From Bacteroidota bacterium (GTDB lineage Bacteria; Bacteroidota; Bacteroidia; Chitinophagales; Chitinophagaceae): 11,743 nucleotides of DNA. The position numbers were made by a program, and so were the translations under genes. Below the pieces are notes generated by a model. It did not search any database. It saw nothing but the letters and a program-made list of their open reading frames with translations, and was not told where the DNA came from. Each line of letters starts with the position of its first letter. The first letter of the stretch is position 1. Positions 1 to 5,816 of this stretch are shown here, in pieces. The stretch covers positions 1-11,743 of the forward strand of contig JAFDXS010000024.1 of assembly GCA_018267795.1 (NCBI GenBank). The letters are read 5' to 3'.

Positions 1-455
1 CCACGACCTTTACCTACGTGCATTTCGATCTGGAAAGTAGTACCAGGCTCCATGCTGCAGATAACAAGTTCAGGATTCATTACCTGGAAGTTAGGAAGGC
101 CTTCGCCTATCATACCTGCAGTAAATGTTTCCTTTCCTTTTATGGTAAGTTCTACCTTATCGCTAGTAATATCACTATCACCAACTTTCTTCAGGCGCAC
201 CTGTTTCAAGTTAAGAATGATCTCAGTCACATCTTCCAACACACCTTTAATTGTTGCAAATTCATGATCTGCACCAGCTATTTTGATAGCAGTGATTGCA
301 TAGCCTTCAAGTGAAGAAAGCAATACGCGGCGCAGTGCATTACCAATGGTAACACCGAAGCCGGGCTCCAGAGGACGGAATTCGAAAAGAGCTTCAAAAT
401 CATTCGCTTTCTGAAGTGCTATCTTATCCGGTTTTTGGAAATTCAATATAGCCAT
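1..455 (-). CDS. rpoA: RNA polymerase alpha subunit, N-terminal part (cut by left edge)
   Basis: Translation from ATG at 455 gives 151 codons of the RNA polymerase alpha N-terminal domain, which dimerises and holds beta and beta-prime together. It begins MAILNFQKPDKIAL and contains the family hallmarks FRPLEPGFGVTIGNALRRVLLSSLEG (seen as a run near residues 29-54), then GVLEDVTEIILNLK and the KGRG stretch at the window edge. The C-terminal domain that contacts promoters and activators lies outside the window. The gene follows rpsD after 146 bases holding a strong hairpin. No TAnnTTTG element is visible in that spacer, so rpoA is probably read from the upstream ribosomal promoter. The identification is secure; only the 3' end is missing. 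Confidence 0.97.
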   Translation of the reverse strand, partial: MAILNFQKPDKIALQKANDFEALFEFRPLEPGFGVTIGNALRRVLLSSLEGYAITAIKIAGADHEFATIKGVLEDVTEIILNLKQVRLKKVGDSDITSDKVELTIKGKETFTAGMIGEGLPNFQVMNPELVICSMEPGTTFQIEMHVGKGR

Positions 456-571
456 ATTGAGGTTTTTGAATTTTTACTTAGTTATTTAAACTTTATGATC
501 TGCTTTTTATTATACGAGCCTTAAAAAAGAAGGATAAATATAAGAATAAAAGCCTATCAAAAAACGACCAA

Positions 572-593
572 AGCGTCCCGTTGAAGGGACGCT
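572..593. terminator. Strong hairpin between rpsD and rpoA
   Basis: AGCGTCCC (572-579) pairs perfectly with GGGACGCT (586-593) around a six-base loop. Read on the plus strand it is followed by CTTTTTT (594-600), a textbook terminator aimed into the back of rpsD. On the minus strand, the sense direction of the operon, the stem starts 8 bases after the rpsD stop, and the T-run (TTTTTT) comes only 8 bases or so after the stem. It could therefore act as a partial terminator or mRNA end-stabiliser between rpsD and rpoA, and as a block to antisense transcription. The structure is certain; its role is inferred. Confidence 0.6.
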
Positions 594-601
594 CTTTTTT
601 A

Positions 602-1207
602 TTACTTAGAGTACAATTCGACGATCAACTGTTCCTTGATGTTCTCCGGAACGCTCTCACGCTCAGGGTGTGCGATGTATGTACCTTTCATATCTTTTTC
701 ATTCCAGTCAACCCAGTTGATCTTCTGGTTCTTACCGCGGATCATGCTGGTAACTGTAGTATTTGCTTTGCTCTTAGGCTTCAGCTCAATCAGGTCACCC
801 GGTTTCAGGCTGTAAGAAGGGATGTTAACCACTTCGCCATTTACCATGATGTGCTTGTGAGAAACCAGCTGGCGGGCAGCGGGACGAGTAGGAGCAATAC
901 CTAAACGGTAAACTGCATTGTCCAGACGTGCTTCAAGCAGCTTGATAAGGTTTTCACCAGTAGCGCCTTTTAAGCGAGAAGCTTCAACATATGTATTGCG
1001 GAATTGTTTTTCCAGCAAGCCATAAGTGTATTTAGCTTTTTGTTTTTCCTTCAACTGCACAGCGTACTCACTAGGAGTTTTGCGCTTGCGGGTAGGGCCA
1101 TGCTGACCCGGAGGGTTGCTATTCTTAGAAAGGCTTTTGCCTGATCCCAGAATAGGCTCGCCGAAAATACGGCAGATTCTGTTTTTTGGTCCTGTATAAC
1201 GTGCCAT
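602..1207 (-). CDS. rpsD: 30S ribosomal protein S4
   Basis: A 201-residue protein, close to the usual S4 length. S4 binds 16S rRNA early in small-subunit assembly and helps form the mRNA entry channel. Family signatures visible include MARYTGPKNRICR at the N terminus, PPGQHGPTRKRK (about residues 32-43), YGLLEKQFRN, LKGATGENLIKLLEARLDN, the S4 RNA-binding domain core ARQLVSHKHIMVNG (about 109-122), and the C-terminal LIVELYSK. Only one Cys (residue 12) remains in the N-terminal region, so it is the zinc-free form. It sits between rpsK and rpoA as in many bacteria. In E. coli S4 represses the alpha operon by binding a pseudoknot; here a pseudoknot-like leader directly precedes this gene. Confidence 0.98.
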   Translation of the reverse strand: MARYTGPKNRICRIFGEPILGSGKSLSKNSNPPGQHGPTRKRKTPSEYAVQLKEKQKAKYTYGLLEKQFRNTYVEASRLKGATGENLIKLLEARLDNAVYRLGIAPTRPAARQLVSHKHIMVNGEVVNIPSYSLKPGDLIELKPKSKANTTVTSMIRGKNQKINWVDWNEKDMKGTYIAHPERESVPENIKEQLIVELYSK

Positions 1208-1208
1208 G

Positions 1209-1270
1209 ACGATTTTTTGTTTAACTGCCCCGTCTCATTTAAAAATCGTAAAAGCCGATCCGAGACAGTT
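1209..1270 (-). promoter_or_regulatory. Possible pseudoknot leader of rpsD
   Basis: Read as mRNA (minus strand), four segments alternate as a, b, a', b'. Segment a is AACTGTCTC (1270-1262). Segment b is ACGATTTTT (1249-1241). Segment a' is GAGAC (1236-1232) followed by CAGTT (1227-1223) after four G. Segment b' is AAAAATCGT (1217-1209). Segment b pairs with b' over 9 bases without mismatch. Segment a pairs with GAGAC or CAGTT inside the b/b' loop. That order is the topology of an H-type pseudoknot. The b' arm ends one base before the rpsD ATG, so folding could hide the start site. The pairings are seen; S4 autoregulation is an inference from the E. coli alpha operon. Confidence 0.4.
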
Positions 1271-1301
1271 TATTATGAATAAAAATGAATACTATAATTG
1301 A

Positions 1302-1709
1302 TTAAACTCTGCGTTTTTTAGCAGGACGACAACCGTTGTGCGGCAAAGGAGTAACGTCTTTGATAGAAGTAACTTCGATACCGTTATTGTTGAGAGAGCG
1401 GATAGCGCCTTCACGACCAGAACCTGGTCCTTTAACGTAAACGTCTGCTTTTTTCATACCAGCGTCTGTAGCTACTTTAGCACATTCCTGAGCTGCCATC
1501 TGGGCTGCGTAAGGAGTGTTTTTCTTAGAACCACGGAAACCCATTTTACCAGCAGAAGACCAGGAGATAACCTGACCAGACTTGTTGGTAATGCTGATGA
1601 TGATGTTGTTAAAAGTGGCGTTGATATGCACATCGCCGTGTGTATCCACTTTTACTACGCGCTTTTTTGCAGCGGTTTTAGCTGAACCTTGTTGTTGGGC
1701 TTTTGCCAT
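1302..1709 (-). CDS. rpsK: 30S ribosomal protein S11
   Basis: A 135-residue protein, slightly longer than the E. coli version because of a basic Ala/Gln-rich N terminus (MAKAQQQGSAKTAAKKRVVK). The S11 core follows: GDVHINATFNNIIISITNKSGQVISW (starting near residue 25), the GFRGSKKNTPYAAQMAA segment, YVKGPGSGREGAIRSL (about 91-106), and the basic tail DVTPLPHNGCRPAKKRRV. S11 lies on the platform of the 30S subunit near the 3' end of 16S rRNA and the mRNA exit region. The gene follows rpsM after a 105-base structured spacer and precedes rpsD. Start at ATG 1709, with A-rich sequence upstream instead of a clear Shine-Dalgarno site, as is usual in Bacteroidota. Confidence 0.98.
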   Translation of the reverse strand: MAKAQQQGSAKTAAKKRVVKVDTHGDVHINATFNNIIISITNKSGQVISWSSAGKMGFRGSKKNTPYAAQMAAQECAKVATDAGMKKADVYVKGPGSGREGAIRSLNNNGIEVTSIKDVTPLPHNGCRPAKKRRV

Positions 1710-1745
1710 TTTACTTTTAAAATAAGGTAGTCAAACAATAAATAA

Positions 1746-1807
1746 GTTGGCATTAGCCAACCCAAAGCCACTCCTCCACGCTGCACCTCAGCGGATCCGG
1801 CAGTGGC
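1746..1807 (-). promoter_or_regulatory. Structured rpsM-rpsK intercistronic spacer
   Basis: Between the rpsM stop and the rpsK start lie 105 bases with no gene and unusually high GC. In the mRNA sense, GCCACT (1807-1802) plus CC pairs with GG plus AGTGGC (1772-1767). This arm encloses a GCTG/CAGC hairpin (1792-1789 with 1783-1780). A second hairpin, GTTGGC-TAAT-GCCAAC (1761-1746), follows and leads into a T-rich stretch. The pairings are directly visible. They could be an attenuator, an RNase processing site or a ribosomal-protein binding site; nothing here distinguishes these. Confidence 0.4.
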
Positions 1808-1814
1808 CCTGATT

Positions 1815-2195
1815 TTACTTCTTAGGTGCTTTCTTCTTACCTGCAACTGTACGACGCTTACCTTTACGAGTACGGCTGTTAGTACGAGTACGCTGACCGC
1901 GTAAAGGAAGACCTTTACGGTGACGCACGCCGCGATAACAAGCAATATCCATAAGGCGCTTGATGTTCATTTGCACTTCAGAACGCAACTGACCTTCCAC
2001 TTTGAACTCAGTGGTGATGATGTTACGGATAGCATTCAGGTCCTCATCATTCCAGTCTGCAGCTTTTTTATCATAATTGATGTTAGCTTTATCCAGAATG
2101 TACTGAGCTGTGCTACGGCCAATACCGTAGATGTAAGTGAGCGCTATCTCACCACGTTTGTTTTTTGGAAGATCAATACCAGCTATACGAGCCAT
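1815..2195 (-). CDS. rpsM: 30S ribosomal protein S13
   Basis: A 126-residue protein of normal S13 length. S13 sits in the head of the 30S subunit and contacts the large subunit and the P-site tRNA. The sequence starts MARIAGIDLPKNKRGEIALTYIYGIG and includes the S13 signature CYRGVRHRKGLPLRGQRTRTNSRTRKG (about residues 88-114), then a strongly basic tail ending KKAPKK. The start is ATG at 2195, 31 bases after the rpmJ stop, which fits a shared transcript. No oddity in the protein; the spacer downstream of it is the unusual part. Confidence 0.98.
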   Translation of the reverse strand: MARIAGIDLPKNKRGEIALTYIYGIGRSTAQYILDKANINYDKKAADWNDEDLNAIRNIITTEFKVEGQLRSEVQMNIKRLMDIACYRGVRHRKGLPLRGQRTRTNSRTRKGKRRTVAGKKKAPKK

Positions 2196-2226
2196 TAATA
2201 TTGAATATTTAGATTTTAATAATTAA

Positions 2227-2343
2227 TTACCCTTGTCTTTGTTTAAAGCGCGGATTCTTTTTGTTTATGATGTACAGTTTACCCTTGCGGCGTACAATCT
2301 TGCAATCGGCACTGCGCTTTTTTATTGCTGCTCTAACCTTCAT
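2227..2343 (-). CDS. rpmJ: 50S ribosomal protein L36
   Basis: A 38-residue protein reading MKVRAAIKKRSADCKIVRRK then GKLYIINKKNPRFKQRQG, the typical L36 length and ending. L36 is a late-assembling, very small protein of the 50S subunit. In the zinc-binding form the ligands are C-x2-C-x12-C-x4-H. Here the first Cys is Ser, the third is Asn and the His is Phe, leaving only Cys14. It is therefore a zinc-free form, which works without zinc. It lies 21 bases after infA and 31 bases before rpsM in the same direction. Confidence 0.97.
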   Translation of the reverse strand: MKVRAAIKKRSADCKIVRRKGKLYIINKKNPRFKQRQG

Positions 2344-2364
2344 GACTGGTTAATTTATGTTGTT

Positions 2365-2583
2365 TTATTTATAACGATATATGATACGGCCGCGACTTAA
2401 ATCGTACGGGCTCATTTCTACTCCTACTTTATCACCAGGGAGGATACGAATGTAGTGCATGCGCATTTTACCTGATATTGTAGCCAATATTTCGTGTCCG
2501 TTTTCGAGGCGAACGCGGAACATGGCGTTTGACAGAGCTTCAATGATTGTTCCGTCCTGTTTGATTAAAGACTGTTTAGCCAT
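2365..2583 (-). CDS. infA: Translation initiation factor IF-1
   Basis: A 72-residue single S1/OB-fold protein, the standard IF-1 length. IF-1 binds the A site of the 30S subunit during initiation and works with IF-2 and IF-3. Visible family residues include MAKQSLIKQDGTIIEALSNAMFRV at the N terminus, LENGHEILATISGKMRMHYIRILPGDKV (about residues 26-53) and the C-terminal PYDLSRGRIIYRYK. It is the first gene of this block: just upstream there is a perfect TAnnTTTG element and then a terminator-like hairpin, not secY or map. Transcription of the whole infA-to-rpoA set may therefore start here. Confidence 0.98.
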   Translation of the reverse strand: MAKQSLIKQDGTIIEALSNAMFRVRLENGHEILATISGKMRMHYIRILPGDKVGVEMSPYDLSRGRIIYRYK

Positions 2584-2598
2584 ATTTTAAAAGGACTG

Positions 2599-2606
2599 CA
2601 AAGGTA
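2599..2606 (-). promoter_or_regulatory. Bacteroidota -7 element for infA operon
   Basis: On the minus strand the bases read TACCTTTG, an exact match to the Bacteroidota sigma-A -7 consensus TAnnTTTG. The expected start of transcription is about 4-6 bases downstream, leaving a leader of only about 10-12 bases before the infA ATG. No clear -33 TTG is visible; the region upstream is a run of A and T. Confidence 0.6.
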
Positions 2607-2706
2607 ATGAAAAAGTTTTTATTTATTAAAAAAAATAAAGGAAATATACGCCCTAATCATTTTAAGGGTCAATAAGTACCTAAAGCAGGGCTGGCAAGGC
2701 TATAAT

Positions 2707-2741
2707 ATATAAAGACATGCACTTTGCGCATGTCTTTATAT
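2707..2741 (-). terminator. Terminator-like hairpin after gmhB
   Basis: A perfect 14-base-pair stem (2707-2720 with 2728-2741) surrounds a seven-base loop; its core is AAAGACATGC/GCATGTCTTT. It lies 19 bases beyond the gmhB stop in the direction of gmhB transcription and upstream of the infA promoter, so it should separate the two units. The bases after the stem are only moderately T-rich (TATTATAG), so termination may be incomplete or the hairpin may mainly protect the mRNA end. Confidence 0.6.
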
Positions 2742-2759
2742 TAAATATTTAACAAATAA

Positions 2760-3341
2760 CTAAACCAATTCGGCAGCAGTGAGCGTTTTGGCCCAGGCCA
2801 GCAAAGACGGATATTGCTCGTCAATGAGATCGTGCGGGAGGGCGAAAGGCTCATGCTTGGTAGTAAGAAATACCGTGTGCATAGCAAGGCGTTTGCCAAA
2901 CTCCATGTCCGTAACGCTGTTACCTACTATTATACTGCGTTTAAAGTCAATTTCAGGGAAATCCTGCTTGGCCTGCATGGCCATACCTACATTAGGCTTA
3001 CGATTGTGGTCATCATCGGAAACTGCCGTGCAGCAATATATCTTGTCTATGCGGCCGCCGCCGTCAATTACAGATTGAGACATGTGGGTGTTAATATCTT
3101 TAAGCACATCGAAGGTCATAATACCTCGTCCCACACCGCGCTGATTGCTCACTACAACAATGTTTCCAAATATATCAGATAAAGAACGCAAAGCCTGAAG
3201 CGCCCCGTCACAAAATTGAAATTCATCCCAGCTTGTAACGTAAGACCCTACCGTTTCCACATTTATCACTCCATCACGATCAAGGAATAATGTCCAGTTT
3301 TTGTCTACTTGTCCACCAACATTAAAGGGGTTCATGTCCAT
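2760..3341 (-). CDS. gmhB: HAD-family heptose bisphosphate phosphatase (GmhB-like)
   Basis: A 193-residue HAD phosphatase of the histidinol-phosphate/GmhB type. It is predicted to remove the 7-phosphate from D-glycero-D-manno-heptose 1,7-bisphosphate on the way to activated heptose for surface glycans. Motif I is LFLDRDG (nucleophile Asp21, acid/base Asp23), motif II VVVSN (Ser65), motif III RKPNVGM (Lys115), and motif IV VGNSVTDMEFG (Asp145). The long Cys/His zinc loop of E. coli GmhB is replaced by a short CCTAVSDDDHNRKP segment, and the first Asp of motif IV is Asn141. I chose ATG 3341, 8 bases after the gmhA stop; an upstream ATG at 3380 lies inside gmhA, and ATG 3335 is also possible. 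Pairing with gmhA supports the role, though other HAD substrates remain possible. Confidence 0.8.
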   Translation of the reverse strand: MDMNPFNVGGQVDKNWTLFLDRDGVINVETVGSYVTSWDEFQFCDGALQALRSLSDIFGNIVVVSNQRGVGRGIMTFDVLKDINTHMSQSVIDGGGRIDKIYCCTAVSDDDHNRKPNVGMAMQAKQDFPEIDFKRSIIVGNSVTDMEFGKRLAMHTVFLTTKHEPFALPHDLIDEQYPSLLAWAKTLTAAELV

Positions 3342-3349
3342 AATAAATT

Positions 3350-3922
3350 TTAAAAAAGTTGTTCTTCTACCAATTGGCATATTGCATGTCCAATAGTGAT
3401 GTGGGCCTCTTGTATCCTCGGGGTATCGGTACTGGGTACGTTAATCAAATAATCGCATATATCTTTCATCTTTCCGCCAGTCTCTCCTGTAAAACATGCA
3501 GTAATCATACCAATTTCTTTTGCCTGCTCTATAGCTTTAATAATATTAACAGAATTGCCTGATGTGCTAAGACCTATAAGGACGTCACCCGGCCTTCCCA
3601 TTCCCTTTACCATTCTACTATAGACAACATCATAACCATAATCGTTGGCTACCGCTGTTATATACGAAGTATTGCAGTGTAAAGCTTCTGAAGGCAGCGG
3701 ATCTCTATCTGTATAGAAACGGCCGCTGAACTCTGCTGCTATGTGTTGCGCATCTGCCGCACTGCCGCCATTACCACAAAGAAGTACTTTATTCCCATTT
3801 TTGAAAGCCTTAGCAATCGCGCCGGTCAACTGCTCCACTCTCTCTAATAAGGACGTATCGTTGAGTACTTTTTCCTTGGTATCGATGGAAGATTTAATTA
3901 TATTTTTTATTTTTTGCTGCAT
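3350..3922 (-). CDS. gmhA: Sedoheptulose 7-phosphate isomerase
   Basis: A 190-residue SIS-domain enzyme of GmhA length. It converts sedoheptulose 7-phosphate to D-glycero-D-manno-heptose 7-phosphate, the first step of heptose synthesis for LPS or other glycans. The phosphosugar-binding segments are LLCGNGGSAADAQHIAAEF (47-65) and GLSTSGNSVNI (117-127). His60, Glu64, Gln171 and His179 line up with the zinc and catalytic residues known in GmhA (His61, Glu65, Gln172, His180), so the enzyme looks active. A longer reading from 4111 runs into queA and adds sequence unlike GmhA, so the start at ATG 3922 is preferred. A TAnnTTTG element lies just upstream, and gmhB follows closely, making a two-gene operon. 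HldE, needed between and after these steps, is not in the window. Confidence 0.93.
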   Translation of the reverse strand: MQQKIKNIIKSSIDTKEKVLNDTSLLERVEQLTGAIAKAFKNGNKVLLCGNGGSAADAQHIAAEFSGRFYTDRDPLPSEALHCNTSYITAVANDYGYDVVYSRMVKGMGRPGDVLIGLSTSGNSVNIIKAIEQAKEIGMITACFTGETGGKMKDICDYLINVPSTDTPRIQEAHITIGHAICQLVEEQLF

Positions 3923-3934
3923 AGTATATGTTCT

Positions 3935-3942
3935 CAAAAATA
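3935..3942 (-). promoter_or_regulatory. Possible -7 element for gmhA-gmhB
   Basis: On the minus strand the bases read TATTTTTG, an exact TAnnTTTG match 12 bases before the gmhA ATG. It sits immediately after the queA terminator stem and overlaps its T-tract, so part of the match could be a by-product of the terminator. No TTG lies at the right distance upstream. Confidence 0.4.
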
Positions 3943-3945
3943 CAA

Positions 3946-3968
3946 AGCGTGCGCTATAAACGCACGCT
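3946..3968 (-). terminator. Terminator of queA
   Basis: AGCGTGCG and CGCACGCT form a perfect 8-base-pair, GC-rich stem with a seven-base loop. On the minus strand it begins 42 bases after the queA stop and is followed by TTGTATTTTTG. This is a good intrinsic terminator for queA. Confidence 0.75.
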
Positions 3969-4010
3969 ATAAAAACGTTTTTTATCCACCGTATATTGTG
4001 TATAAGTAAC

Positions 4011-5060
4011 TTAGATAACCAACATAGCATCCCCGTAGCTAAAGAAACGGTATTTTTCTTTAATAGCGGTATGGTAAGCCTCCATAGTAAGATCGTAGCC
4101 TGCAAAAGCACAAACCATGATAAGCAGGCTTGTCTTAGGCAGATGGAAATTAGTTATTAATGAATTGGCTATAGAGAAATCGTATGGCGGATGGATAAAT
4201 AAGTTGGTCCAGCCTTCTTCCGGTTTCAGCAAACCCTGAGCAGTAACCGAACTTTCTACGGCACGCATGGTAGTAGTACCTACGGAGCAGATGTTGCGGT
4301 TTTCAGCTTTAGCTTTATTTACTATATGAGCGGCATATTCATCGACCTTAAAGTATTCAGCATCCATTTTATGCTTTGAAAGATCCTCCACTTCGATAGG
4401 ACGGAAAGTGCCCAGACCTGTGTGCAAGGTCACTTCTGCAAATTTAACACCTACTATCTCCAGGCGCTTAATCAACTCGCGGCTGAAGTGCAGGCCGGCA
4501 GTAGGGGCAGCTACAGCTCCCTCGTACTTGGCATATACAGTCTGATAGCGTTCTTTATCTTCCTCTTCAGGCTTGCGCTTAATATATTTAGGCAATGGCG
4601 TTTCGCCTAAAGTTTCGAGCATAGCTTTGAAAGCATTGTCATCGCCATCAAACAGGAAACGGATGGTACGGCCGCGGGAAGTAGTATTGTCTATTACCTC
4701 AGCTACCAGCTCATCATTATCACCAAAGTATAATTTATTACCAACGCGAATTTTACGGGCAGGATCAACGATCACATCCCATAGGCGGTTTGGCTTATTC
4801 AGTTCGCGCAGCAGGAACACTTCAATCTTAGCACCGGTCTTTTCTTTGCGGCCGTAAAGACGGGCAGGAAACACCTTGGTGTTATTCACTATCATTACAT
4901 CCTTATCATTGTAAAAGCCAAGAACGTCTTTGAAAGTTTTATGTTCAATCTTGCCAGTATCGCGATGCACCACCATCAAACGGCTTTCTTCACGTGTCTT
5001 AGCAGGATGTTGGGCAATGAGATTTAATGGTAAGTCGAATTTGAACTGCGACAACTTCAT
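4011..5060 (-). CDS. queA: S-adenosylmethionine:tRNA ribosyltransferase-isomerase
   Basis: A 349-residue QueA. It moves and rearranges the ribosyl part of S-adenosylmethionine onto 7-aminomethyl-7-deazaguanine in tRNA, forming epoxyqueuosine at the wobble position of GUN anticodons. Recognisable segments are the start MKLSQFKFDLP, PLPKYIKR (155-162), AAPTAGLHFSREL (184-196), TLHTGLGTFRP (211-221), the CSVGTTTMRAVES stretch (258-270), FIHPPYDF (288-295), TNFHLPKTSLLIMV (303-316) and the end SYGDAMLVI. Length and motifs are normal. It appears to be a single-gene unit with a TAnnTTTG element upstream and a terminator downstream, divergent from the FKBP gene. Confidence 0.97.
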   Translation of the reverse strand: MKLSQFKFDLPLNLIAQHPAKTREESRLMVVHRDTGKIEHKTFKDVLGFYNDKDVMIVNNTKVFPARLYGRKEKTGAKIEVFLLRELNKPNRLWDVIVDPARKIRVGNKLYFGDNDELVAEVIDNTTSRGRTIRFLFDGDDNAFKAMLETLGETPLPKYIKRKPEEEDKERYQTVYAKYEGAVAAPTAGLHFSRELIKRLEIVGVKFAEVTLHTGLGTFRPIEVEDLSKHKMDAEYFKVDEYAAHIVNKAKAENRNICSVGTTTMRAVESSVTAQGLLKPEEGWTNLFIHPPYDFSIANSLITNFHLPKTSLLIMVCAFAGYDLTMEAYHTAIKEKYRFFSYGDAMLVI

Positions 5061-5086
5061 ATTTGGAAGCGATGTTTAAAAGTGTG

Positions 5087-5094
5087 CAAAGTTA
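5087..5094 (-). promoter_or_regulatory. -7 element for queA
   Basis: The minus strand reads TAACTTTG, an exact TAnnTTTG match, 26 bases before the queA ATG, giving a leader of roughly 20 bases. A second match, TATTTTTG, lies about 10 bases further upstream. No -33 TTG at standard spacing is obvious. Confidence 0.5.
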
Positions 5095-5200
5095 GACAAA
5101 AATAGCATACTAAGGTACCGAATAAAAGCACTCGAACACATAATAAAAACAACATTATATTTAAATCTTAATCAAACAAGTCTATTTTGCTGACCACCGG

Positions 5201-5208
5201 TAATTTTG
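5201..5208 (+). promoter_or_regulatory. -7 element for the FKBP gene
   Basis: TAATTTTG matches TAnnTTTG exactly and lies 44 bases before the ATG at 5253. The divergent queA element is about 110 bases away, so each gene has its own promoter in the shared 192-base intergenic region. A TTG at 5187-5189 is too close (11 bases) to be a normal -33 element. Confidence 0.45.
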
Positions 5209-5252
5209 CGTCTTGCTTTTGTTCAGTAATTTTACCTAAATAAATTAAGTGC

Positions 5253-5687
5253 ATGGGTATTGCAGACAAATTATTTAAGATGAAACAGGAAGCATCAGCA
5301 GCTAATCTAAAGGCCGGACAGGACTTTTTAGCTGCTAATAAACAAAGAGCGGGCGTAACAGAACTACCGAGCGGCCTACAATATGAAATACTGGTAGCTG
5401 GCAGTGGTGAAAAACCAACTGCTTTTAATAACGTGAGCTGCCATTATCATGGCACGCTGATAGACGGAACTGTATTTGACAGCTCGGTAAAACGCGGACA
5501 ACCTGCCAGCTTTCCGCTGAACATGGTGATAAAAGGCTGGACTGAAGGACTGCAATTAATGCCAGTGGGCAGCAAATGGCGCTTCTTTATACCTCCACAG
5601 CTGGCTTATGGCGACAGACAAGTGAGCGCACAAATAGGCCCTAACAGTACGTTGATCTTTGACGTGGAATTGCTGGGCATCAATTAA
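5253..5687 (+). CDS. FKBP-type peptidyl-prolyl cis-trans isomerase
   Basis: A 144-residue protein with a short helical N-terminal part (about residues 1-38, with KLFKMKQEASAANLKAGQ) and one FKBP domain (about 40-144). The domain shows VSCHYHGTLIDGTVFDSS (61-78), VIKGWTEGLQLMPVGSK (92-108), FFIPPQLAYG (111-120) and IGPNSTLIFDVELL (128-141), which are the ligand-pocket and core segments of the family. It should catalyse prolyl bond isomerisation and act as a folding helper. The layout resembles FklB/Mip-type FKBPs, but the dimerisation arm is much shorter, and there is no signal peptide, so it is probably cytoplasmic. It is bounded by its own promoter and terminator. The exact subfamily is not certain. 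Confidence 0.93.
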   Translation: MGIADKLFKMKQEASAANLKAGQDFLAANKQRAGVTELPSGLQYEILVAGSGEKPTAFNNVSCHYHGTLIDGTVFDSSVKRGQPASFPLNMVIKGWTEGLQLMPVGSKWRFFIPPQLAYGDRQVSAQIGPNSTLIFDVELLGIN

Positions 5688-5710
5688 ACTAATGAAATAA
5701 ACTATAGGGA

Positions 5711-5733
5711 AAGGTTGCCAGTTGGGCAACCTT
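5711..5733 (+). terminator. Terminator of the FKBP gene
   Basis: AAGGTTGCC pairs with GGCAACCTT around a five-base loop, followed directly by further T residues (CTTTTTTTAT). The stem begins 23 bases after the stop codon. This is a clear intrinsic terminator. Confidence 0.88.
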
Positions 5734-5762
5734 TTTTTATTATACCACAGCCAATGTTCTTC

Positions 5763-5791
5763 ATTAGCAGAAAATGCTAATACTTATTAGC
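5763..5791 (+). promoter_or_regulatory. Palindrome upstream of small membrane protein gene
   Basis: ATTAGCA (5763-5769) and TGCTAAT (5775-5781) form a perfect inverted repeat with a five-base spacer. A third half copy, ATTAGC, follows at 5786-5791 and overlaps a 7-of-8 match to TAnnTTTG (TAGCTTTA, 5788-5795). The layout is that of an operator next to a promoter, but it could also be a simple RNA hairpin. No regulator can be assigned from the sequence. Confidence 0.35.
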
Positions 5792-5816
5792 TTTATAACA
5801 GGAAAAGCAATTGACT

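Noticed and set aside
1655..1945. Open frame of 96 codons on the minus strand across the rpsM-rpsK spacer
   Set aside because: It overlaps the ends of two certain ribosomal genes in another frame and its product resembles no known family; the spacer is better read as structured RNA.
1..2600. Plus-strand open frames across the ribosomal genes
   Set aside because: All lie opposite certain ribosomal genes, lack ribosome binding sites and promoter elements, and encode low-quality Cys/Phe/Ser-rich sequence typical of antisense reading.
2760..3380. Longer 206-residue version of GmhB
   Set aside because: The upstream ATG lies within the end of gmhA; ATG 3341 sits 8 bases after the gmhA stop and keeps the entire HAD domain.
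3350..4111. Longer 253-residue version of GmhA
   Set aside because: The extra 63 residues run back through the queA terminator and into queA, and do not look like GmhA. ATG 3922 gives the standard length and conserved residues at the expected positions.
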